Source of the DNA: CAYWVK01 sp964461865
Lineage (GTDB): Bacteria; Patescibacteriota; Microgenomatia; Levybacterales; UBA12049
Length of the DNA: 36,318 nt
Reading direction: 5' to 3'
Assembly (NCBI GenBank): GCA_964461865.1
Contig: CAYWVK010000003.1
Location: 1 to 36,318, forward strand
In this document: piece by piece, positions 31,363-36,318 of the stretch
Layout: each line of letters opens with the position of its first letter
How positions within the stretch are numbered: the stretch's first letter is position 1
Position numbers and translations under genes: made by a program
The notes under the pieces: model-generated
What the model was told of the DNA's origin: nothing
The model's database searches: none
What the model saw: the letters and a program-made list of their open reading frames with translations, nothing else

Positions 31363-31974
31363 ATGAAATTAATTGTAGGGCTTGGAAATCCTGGAGAAAA
31401 ATACGAAAAAACACGTCATAACCTTGGTTTTATAGTAATTGATAAATTGCTAAAAGAATTTTCTAAAGCAGGAGAGATATCTTGGGAGAAAAAAACTAAA
31501 TTTAAGAGTGAAATTGCAGAAATTGAATGGCATAGACAAAAACCGCTTAATGATATAAAAAATAGCTTATCCGAAAAAATTATTTTAGCAAAACCTTTAA
31601 CATTTATGAATTTGTCAGGTTCAGCGGTTTCTGCAATAGCTTCGTTTTACAAAATTTTACCAGCTAATGTTTGGGTGATTCATGATGATATTGATTTAAA
31701 CCTTGGTGCTTTAAAAATTAGAATTGGTGGATCATCAGCAGGACACAAAGGCGTAGAGTCAATAATTAAATCGCTTGGAACAGATAAATTTTGGAGGTTT
31801 AGGCTTGGAATTGGTCAGACAAAACTAACCCCTGCTGATAAATATGTCTTAAAGGATTTTGGAAGAGGAGAAGGGGGAAAGCTTAAGAATATTATTAAAA
31901 AATCGGTAAAGGCTTTAGAAAGTGGATTTGAGGTTGGACTTGATAAAACAATGAATAAATTTAATGCAAAATAA
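31363..31974 (+). CDS. pth: Peptidyl-tRNA hydrolase
   Basis: A 203-aa enzyme that recycles stalled peptidyl-tRNA. The N-terminus MKLIVGLGNPGEKYEKTRHNLGF gives Asn and the catalytic His of KTRHN. The family motifs KPLTFMNLSGSAV, HDDIDLNLGALKIRIGGSSAGHKGVESI and WRFRLGIGQ follow. There is a small insertion around residues 38-68 (GEISWEKKTKF and following). TATAAT (31345-31350, extended TG) would start mRNA six bases before the ATG. It overlaps the next gene by one base. Confidence 0.95.
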   Translation: MKLIVGLGNPGEKYEKTRHNLGFIVIDKLLKEFSKAGEISWEKKTKFKSEIAEIEWHRQKPLNDIKNSLSEKIILAKPLTFMNLSGSAVSAIASFYKILPANVWVIHDDIDLNLGALKIRIGGSSAGHKGVESIIKSLGTDKFWRFRLGIGQTKLTPADKYVLKDFGRGEGGKLKNIIKKSVKALESGFEVGLDKTMNKFNAK

Positions 31975-32243
31975 TGCAATCCGTAAAACAAATACTTAAA
32001 AAATTTAACCCTGTTGAAGATAAATATATATCTCGTGAATTTCAATCCTTTGGAATTCATTTGGCCGAAGAACTTGATGATTATAAGCACAGAAGTTTGT
32101 ATATTAAGCTTGCTAAAATTCATCATCGTTCTCTTCTTGAGAAAGCCTTATCTTTTGTTTCGGACAGTAATGCCAGAAATAAGGTGGCACTTTTTATGTG
32201 GAAGATAAAAGAACTAAAAAAAGAAGCGGCAGAAAAAAAATAA
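31974..32243 (+). CDS. Small hypothetical protein in the pth operon
   Basis: An 89-aa helical protein, starting MQSVKQILKKFNPVEDKYIS and ending KELKKEAAEKK. Residues 8-65 contain His/Leu-rich helices (HLAEELDDYKHRSLYIKLAKIHHRSLLEKAL). No enzymatic motif. It overlaps pth by one base and is 1 base from the acylphosphatase gene, so a ribosome- or tRNA-linked role is possible from context only. The family has no name that I recognise. Confidence 0.75.
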   Translation: MQSVKQILKKFNPVEDKYISREFQSFGIHLAEELDDYKHRSLYIKLAKIHHRSLLEKALSFVSDSNARNKVALFMWKIKELKKEAAEKK

Positions 32244-32244
32244 A

Positions 32245-32517
32245 ATGACAGTGCACTTACTAATTTCAGGATTTGTTCAAAGAGTGGGTTATAGACAGTT
32301 TGTTAAAAAAGAAGCAATTAAGTTAGGATTAACAGGTTGGGTAAAAAACTTATCTGATAGAAGGGTAGAGGTTGAGGCAGTAGGAGAAAAAGAAACATTA
32401 CAGGAGTTAATTAAAAGGTGTAAAAAAGGTTCATTTTTAGCAAATGTAAAAGAGATAAAAGAAGATTGGTTTGAAAAAGATGATAATTATGATAAATTTG
32501 TAGTTCTTCTTGAATAG
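32245..32517 (+). CDS. Acylphosphatase
   Basis: A 90-aa protein of full acylphosphatase length. The signature loop is SGFVQRVGYRQF with the catalytic Arg (R of GYR), and GWVKNLSDRRVEVEA carries the catalytic Asn. The usual VQGVGFR has Arg in place of Gly, a change in the phosphate-binding loop. It hydrolyses acyl phosphates such as carbamoyl phosphate or 1,3-bisphosphoglycerate. It is the last gene of the phosphoribosyltransferase/pth group and converges on the ZIP gene 4 bases later. Confidence 0.9.
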   Translation: MTVHLLISGFVQRVGYRQFVKKEAIKLGLTGWVKNLSDRRVEVEAVGEKETLQELIKRCKKGSFLANVKEIKEDWFEKDDNYDKFVVLLE

Positions 32518-32521
32518 TGAA

Positions 32522-33244
32522 TTACTTCTCGATAAATACCATAAACAATGCTAGCAGAACCCCAGCTAAAAAGGCTAGGGTTGAATGTTTTTTTTCATGT
32601 TCTCTTGTTTCTGGTAAAAGATGAGAAGCAGAGACATATATTAAGACACCAACTACAAAACCAAGAGAAAGTCCTAAAATAGAACTATTAAAGTTTTTTA
32701 CAAAAGGATATGCGATGAATGCTCCAATAGGAGTAGTTAATGCTGCAACAAGAAAAGCATATAGCATGGCTTTTTTCTTTTTAAAACCACCTTTTACCAA
32801 AACAGAAAAAGTAATTATTCCCTCGGCAAGCTCATGAACTACTAGTCCTATCCCAGCTAATAATCCAACAGTTATGCTTATGCTAAATGTTACGGAATAA
32901 ATTATGCCATCTAGAAAAGAATGAATGCCTATCCCCTCAATTGCAGTTATACCAAAAGCTAATTCTTTTTGCTTACTTCTGTATTTTATAAATTTATTAC
33001 TAAAAAACATAAACAAAAAACCAACTAATGAGGCAAAACCGGCATGTTCGGTTTTTTCAATAGCTTCAGGAAAGGCAAGTAGTAAAGGAGAAGAAATTAA
33101 AACTCCCGCAGCAAAACACATGAAGTATTCTTTCATCTTTTCTGCCCATTTACTATTTTTATAGATGATATAAATACCAATGCTGTTAACTATAGCTGCA
33201 CTTAGTGCAAATATTGTAATCCAAGAAAAAGTGCTAAGTTGCAT
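32522..33244 (-). CDS. ZIP-family metal transporter, first copy
   Basis: A 240-aa membrane protein with about eight helices. Signature helices are IHSFLDGIIYSVTF and VVHELAEGIITFSVL, with metal-binding His/Asp/Glu residues that vary from the usual HNxPEG. The large cytoplasmic His-rich loop is absent. The C-terminal ASHLLPETREHEKKH holds extra His. It probably moves zinc, iron or manganese, and direction and metal are not decidable. It is divergent from a second ZIP gene (33357), sharing a 112-base intergenic region. Confidence 0.9.
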   Translation of the reverse strand: MQLSTFSWITIFALSAAIVNSIGIYIIYKNSKWAEKMKEYFMCFAAGVLISSPLLLAFPEAIEKTEHAGFASLVGFLFMFFSNKFIKYRSKQKELAFGITAIEGIGIHSFLDGIIYSVTFSISITVGLLAGIGLVVHELAEGIITFSVLVKGGFKKKKAMLYAFLVAALTTPIGAFIAYPFVKNFNSSILGLSLGFVVGVLIYVSASHLLPETREHEKKHSTLAFLAGVLLALFMVFIEK

Positions 33245-33317
33245 AATTTTAAATTATTTCAGAATTTAATTATACAATACTTTTTTACTTGTGTCTTAGT
33301 CTATTTAGGTAATTAAC

Positions 33318-33354
33318 TTGTAAAAAGATTTATTTTTTTTATATAATTAAGGAT
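33318..33354 (+). promoter_or_regulatory. Promoter of the second ZIP gene, near-leaderless
   Basis: TTGTAA (33318-33323), 18 bp, TATAAT (33342-33347). Predicted start 33354, three bases before ATG 33357. Confidence 0.65.
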
Positions 33355-33356
33355 CG

Positions 33357-34121
33357 ATGAATTTAAACGAAATATTTATTCCTTTTCTTTTAACATTAAT
33401 TGCCGGTTTATCAACGGTGTTGGGGAGTATTCTTTTTCTTAACAAATTTTTGTGTAAAAGAAAATATTTAGGATTTTTTCTTGGATTATCCGCAGGAGTA
33501 ATGATTTACCTATCTTTTACGGAATTATTACCTTCTGCAATAGAACAACTTGGTTTTTTAAATGCCAATATTTTTTTCTTTATGGGTATAATTGGCATTG
33601 GTTTTATTGATTTTATTCTTCCGCACCATTATTTAGAAGAGAGAATTTGTAAGAGACAAAAGATTGTTGATCCAAAACTTCTTTCAACAGGGCTGATTGT
33701 TACTTTTGGGTTAATAATTCATAATATGCCTGAGGGAATGGCAGTTTTTTTAAGTTCATTTAGTGATTTAAAACTTGGTGTTTTGTTAGCATTTGCAATT
33801 GCTGTTCATAATATTCCAGAGGGAATTGCAGTTTCTGCGCCGATATTTTACGCTACAAACAGTAAGGCAAAGGCGATTAAATATTCATTTATATCAGGTA
33901 TAGCAGAGCCAATTGGAGCAATTATTGCTTATTTTGCCTTAAGACAGTATTTAAATCAAGACATACTAGCTTATATTTTTGCTTTAGTTGCCGGAATTAT
34001 GGTTTATATTAGTTTTGATGAACTTCTTCCTGCTAGTTTTAGAGACAATCAGGGCAATAATGCAATTCTAGGAATAGTTTCAGGAATGATAATTGTAGCG
34101 ATTAGTCTTCTTTTCTTATAG
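33357..34121 (+). CDS. ZIP-family metal transporter, second copy
   Basis: A 254-aa membrane protein with about eight helices. It carries the canonical ZIP helices IIHNMPEGMAVFLSSF and AVHNIPEGIAVSAPIF, followed by EPIGAIIAYFAL, so both metal-binding HNxPEG motifs are intact, unlike the first copy. Good matches occur to bacterial ZupT-type proteins. It likely imports zinc, iron or manganese. Paired with the divergent first copy it may cover different metals or affinities. Confidence 0.93.
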   Translation: MNLNEIFIPFLLTLIAGLSTVLGSILFLNKFLCKRKYLGFFLGLSAGVMIYLSFTELLPSAIEQLGFLNANIFFFMGIIGIGFIDFILPHHYLEERICKRQKIVDPKLLSTGLIVTFGLIIHNMPEGMAVFLSSFSDLKLGVLLAFAIAVHNIPEGIAVSAPIFYATNSKAKAIKYSFISGIAEPIGAIIAYFALRQYLNQDILAYIFALVAGIMVYISFDELLPASFRDNQGNNAILGIVSGMIIVAISLLFL

Positions 34122-34133
34122 TTTATATTCCTC

Positions 34134-34169
34134 TTGACAAAAAGTGTACCAACTTCTATAATGAATAGG
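34134..34169 (+). promoter_or_regulatory. Perfect-consensus promoter of the DUF5320 gene
   Basis: TTGACA (34134-34139), 17 bp, TATAAT (34157-34162), the best promoter in the window. Start about 34169. GAATA-GG-TATTC (34163-34174) is a small perfect palindrome over the start site and may be an operator. Confidence 0.88.
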
Positions 34170-34217
34170 TATTCAATATGATTAAACACTATTTTAAATA
34201 TAAAGGAGGTGAATAAT

Positions 34218-34484
34218 ATGCCAAGATTTGATGGAACAGGTCCACAAGGAATGGGATCGGCAACAGGAAGAGGAATGGGTCCGTGTGCAAAGAGTGGATT
34301 TGGTATTAGAAGGTGTCCAAGACAAGGTCGTGGATACGGCAGAGGTTTGGGTGGATACTTTGGTTTTAATAACCCTCAAACCAAAGAAGAAAGAATAGAG
34401 GACATTAAAGCTTATAAAAAAGCTCTTCAAGAAGAGCTAGGAGATGCTGAAAATGAGCTTTTAGATGTGCAAAAGCAAAAGTAA
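34218..34484 (+). CDS. DUF5320-like small Gly/Arg-rich protein
   Basis: An 88-aa protein with the DUF5320-type N-terminus MPRFDGTGPQGMGSATGRGMGPC, then CAKSGFGIRRCPRQGRGYGRG, and a C-terminal coiled coil (about 58-88, ERIEDIKAYKKALQEELGD). The two Cys may bind metal or a cofactor. A perfect promoter, the Shine-Dalgarno AAAGGAGGTG (34203-34212), and a strong terminator suggest high expression. Family members often sit with DUF134 and dinitrogenase-cofactor-like proteins. The DUF134 gene is next here. ATG 34218 is preferred over a GTG inside the Shine-Dalgarno. Function unknown. Confidence 0.8.
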   Translation: MPRFDGTGPQGMGSATGRGMGPCAKSGFGIRRCPRQGRGYGRGLGGYFGFNNPQTKEERIEDIKAYKKALQEELGDAENELLDVQKQK

Positions 34485-34532
34485 ATAAGCCCTACCTTAT
34501 TAAAAATTCATGTAAATAAGGTAGGGTTTATT
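34484..34532 (+). terminator. Long intrinsic terminator after DUF5320
   Basis: Twelve perfect pairs, CCCTACCTTATT (34490-34501) / AATAAGGTAGGG (34515-34526), extended outward by A/T pairs to 34484 and 34532, loop of 13. The T-rich 3' flank merges with the -10 of the next gene. Confidence 0.88.
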
Positions 34533-34536
34533 ATTA

Positions 34537-34549
34537 TATAATTAAAATA
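34537..34549 (+). promoter_or_regulatory. -10 box of the DUF134 gene, exactly leaderless
   Basis: TATAAT (34537-34542). Standard spacing places +1 at 34549, the A of the ATG. No -35 and no Shine-Dalgarno. Confidence 0.65.
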
Positions 34550-34830
34550 TGCCAAGAAATAAAAAACCACGCTGTTTAAGATTTAGTCCAAATGTTATTT
34601 ATTTTAAACCTCAAGGAATACCATTAAGAGAGCTTGAGGAAAATATAATATTGCCTGATGAATTGGAAGCCTTAAAATTATATGAGGTAGACGAACTGGA
34701 GCAAAAAGAAGCTGCACGAAAAATGAAAATTTCTCAACCTACATTTGCCAGACTTTTAGGAAGCGCAAATAAAAAAATCGCTAATGCCATAATAAAAGGC
34801 AAGGCAATAAGATTAGAAAAAACAGTATGA
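34549..34830 (+). CDS. DUF134 family protein (predicted DNA-binding)
   Basis: A 93-aa protein with the family start MPRNKKPRCLRFSPNVIYFKP and the conserved PDELEALKLYEVDELEQKEAARKM, followed by a sigma-70 region 4-like helix-turn-helix (MKISQPTFARLLGSANKKIANAI). It probably regulates genes nearby, such as DUF5320, YibE/F or the thioredoxin-like gene. This is inference from family and context. It overlaps the YibE/F gene by four bases (ATGA). Confidence 0.88.
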   Translation: MPRNKKPRCLRFSPNVIYFKPQGIPLRELEENIILPDELEALKLYEVDELEQKEAARKMKISQPTFARLLGSANKKIANAIIKGKAIRLEKTV

Positions 34831-35972
34831 GCTTACAAAGATTGGCAATTTTAGCTTTAAAAAAATTTTTATTAATTTCATTTATTCTTTTTTTATTTTC
34901 AAACTTTTTCTTAAGCAATGTTTTTGCTCAAGAAAAAATACCACAGGAATTATCTAAAGAGGAAATATTAGAGGCTACCATAGTAAAAATTCTAGTTGAG
35001 AATGAAGTTAAACCAGAGGGAGCTGAAAAACTCCAACTTTATCAAAAGTTGGAGCTTTTAGTAACAAAAGGTTTTCTTAAAGATGAAAAAATTATAGTTG
35101 AAAACGGAAAAGTACCTATTGCCAATAGTCTTAAATATAATGTAGGCGATAAGGTAATAGTTACTTATAGTAAAGATTTTGAAGGAAAGGACATGTTTTT
35201 TATAACAGATTATGTAAGGCGTGCTTCTTTACTATGGTTATTTTTAATCTTTATTGTCCTAACTGTAATTGTTGCTAGATGGCGTGGAGTAGCCTCTGTT
35301 ATTGGTATGGCTTTTTCTTTTTTAGTTATATTTTTGTTTATTTTACCTATGATATCATCCGGAAATAATCCCGTAGAAATTGCAATACTTGGTTCCTTAG
35401 TAATTATTCCGGTTACTTTTCTTTTATCACACGGAGTAAACAAAAAAACAATTGTTGCTATTGTCGGGACAATTATAGCTTTAATAATTACGGGAATTTT
35501 AGCAAGTATTTTTGTTGAAGCATCTAAGTTAACCGGTTTTGCTTCGGAAGAAGCAGGTTTTTTGCAAGTTGCAAAGGGCGGCACAATGAATATGAAGAAT
35601 TTGCTTTTAGCAGGAATAATTATTGGATTACTGGGTATTTTAGACGATATTACTATTTCTCAATCAGCTATTGTTTTTCAATTAAAGAAAGCTAATGAAA
35701 AGTTAAAATTTGGTGAATTATATAAAAAAGCAATGAATGTTGGTCAGGATCATATTTCCTCGATGGTAAACACACTTGTTTTGGTTTATACAGGAGCTAG
35801 TCTTTCCTTACTTCTTTTATTTAGTGATAATCCACGCCCCTTTTTAGAGGTTATTAATTATGAAATTATTGCGGATCAGATCGTTAGAATTTTAGTTGGT
35901 AGTATAGGGTTAATATTGGCGGTGCCAATTACAACCCTTATTGCTGCACTTGTTGCAGACCATAATAACTAA
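34827..35972 (+). CDS. YibE/F family membrane protein
   Basis: A 381-aa protein with an N-terminal signal or membrane helix (about 14-36), an extracytoplasmic region (about 37-128), then about seven helices. The family stretch GIIIGLLGILDDITISQSAIVFQLKKAN and the MNVGQDHISSMVNTLVLVYTGASL segment are clear. YibE/F proteins are predicted permeases of unknown substrate. It is coupled to the DUF134 regulator by an ATGA overlap, which suggests that regulator controls it. Confidence 0.9.
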   Translation: MSLQRLAILALKKFLLISFILFLFSNFFLSNVFAQEKIPQELSKEEILEATIVKILVENEVKPEGAEKLQLYQKLELLVTKGFLKDEKIIVENGKVPIANSLKYNVGDKVIVTYSKDFEGKDMFFITDYVRRASLLWLFLIFIVLTVIVARWRGVASVIGMAFSFLVIFLFILPMISSGNNPVEIAILGSLVIIPVTFLLSHGVNKKTIVAIVGTIIALIITGILASIFVEASKLTGFASEEAGFLQVAKGGTMNMKNLLLAGIIIGLLGILDDITISQSAIVFQLKKANEKLKFGELYKKAMNVGQDHISSMVNTLVLVYTGASLSLLLLFSDNPRPFLEVINYEIIADQIVRILVGSIGLILAVPITTLIAALVADHNN

Positions 35973-35991
35973 ATATACATAGGTTTAATAA

Positions 35992-36035
35992 TTGAAGCAA
36001 TTATAATTTTTTGTTACAATTTTAAATTGTAGCAA
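35992..36035 (+). promoter_or_regulatory. Promoter with overlapping dyad operator before the thioredoxin-like gene
   Basis: TTGAAG (35992-35997), 17 bp, TACAAT (36015-36020), start about 36027. A 25-base dyad, TTGTTACAATTT (36011-36022) / AAATTGTAGCAA (36024-36035), with one mismatch, covers the -10 and the start site, a classic repressor position. It can also form a 12-bp hairpin in RNA. Confidence 0.65.
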
Positions 36036-36052
36036 GAAGGGAAGGTGAGAGG

Positions 36053-36318
36053 ATGAAAATTTTAAAAATAGGAGCAGTTTGGTGTAATGGATGTATGGTT
36101 ATGCGTCCTCGTTTTCAAGAAATAGAAAAGGAAAATATTTGGCTTAAGACAACATATTTTGATTTTGATAAAGATAAGAAAGTAATGGAAAAATATAAAA
36201 TAGAAAGCGGAAAATTGCCTGTATTTATTTTTTTAGATAAAGGGGATAAGGAGTTTTTACGTTTAAGCGGAGAAATTGAAAAAGAGGAATTAATAAAATT
36301 AATTAACGAACACAAAGA
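36053..36318 (+). CDS. Thioredoxin-like protein (3' end cut off by window)
   Basis: At least 88 residues, open at the window end. The N-terminus MKILKIGAVWCNGCMVMRPRF contains the CxxC redox site at C11-C14, with Trp before it, as in thioredoxins. KYKIESGKLPVFIFLDKG holds the cis-Pro (LPVFIF) that completes the fold, then GEIEKEELIKLI is the last helix. The protein is short for thioredoxin because the N-terminal strand-helix is absent. It may receive electrons for a partner such as YibE/F or a metal-linked system. The Shine-Dalgarno is GAAGGTGAGAGG just upstream, at 36041-36052. The stop codon is not in view. Confidence 0.85.
   Translation, partial: MKILKIGAVWCNGCMVMRPRFQEIEKENIWLKTTYFDFDKDKKVMEKYKIESGKLPVFIFLDKGDKEFLRLSGEIEKEELIKLINEHK

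Noticed and set aside
1..36318. UGA recoding as in some CPR lineages
   Set aside because: TGA ends many genes correctly (for example 676 and 34830), and Trp is encoded by TGG in conserved motifs.

Overview
The window is strongly A+T-rich, densely packed with small single-domain genes, and reads with the standard code: TGA is used as a stop, for example in the ATGA overlaps at 673 and 34827. Several traits point to a Patescibacteria/CPR bacterium, most likely a Microgenomates-type lineage, although the lineage is inferred from gene content only. These traits are an archaeal-type ATP-dependent DNA ligase beside an endonuclease Q, a UMP kinase of unusual type, a stand-alone PolA-like 5'-3' exonuclease, a VirB4/TraD-like ATPase, DUF2207, and many short orphan genes. 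No rRNA or CRISPR array was seen.

Layout. 1-1722: the 3' part of a cobalamin riboswitch with a readable terminator/antiterminator, then a PduO-type cobalamin adenosyltransferase and an overlapping zinc-ribbon orphan. 1762-4496: a small acidic protein and a T4SS-type ATPase. 4573-5350: an HTH/LAGLIDADG-like protein followed by tRNA-Ile(UAU). 5422-7959: a hypothetical gene, a Xer-like recombinase, a FtsB/DivIC protein and a HAD phosphatase. 7950-11308: a 3.3-kb islet between two 48-bp near-perfect direct repeats, carrying a probable pseudokinase, a phosphoribosyltransferase, a small orphan and an APH-like kinase. 11303-11543 (minus strand): a group I intron core. 11650-12398: a second HTH/LAGLIDADG-like paralogue whose stop codon lies inside tRNA-Met(CAU). 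12418-20167: murD, tgt, trpS, ftsH, DUF2207 and a membrane protein. 20192-30148: a region rich in DNA repair and nucleotide genes (PolA-like exonuclease, glycosyltransferase, fpg, UMP kinase, recF, NAD(P)HX dehydratase, Fic, ligase, EndoQ). 30204-36318: a small membrane protein, a phosphoribosyltransferase, pth, acylphosphatase, two divergent ZIP transporters, DUF5320, DUF134, YibE/F and a truncated thioredoxin-like gene.

How it works together. The exonuclease, Fpg, EndoQ and ligase could form a compact base-damage repair route. MurD and FtsB/DivIC serve wall synthesis and division, while Tgt, TrpS, Pth and two tRNAs serve translation. Many genes show a -10 box placed so that transcription would start 0-3 bases before the ATG, so leaderless mRNA looks common here. 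A few genes, notably two small proteins at 30204 and 34218, instead carry textbook Shine-Dalgarno sequences.

The most unusual material is at 4.5-12.4 kb. Two paralogous HTH/LAGLIDADG-like genes each sit directly upstream of a tRNA for an AUN codon. They share a promoter-proximal dyad, and one of them is divergent from a group I intron next to a repeat-bounded islet.
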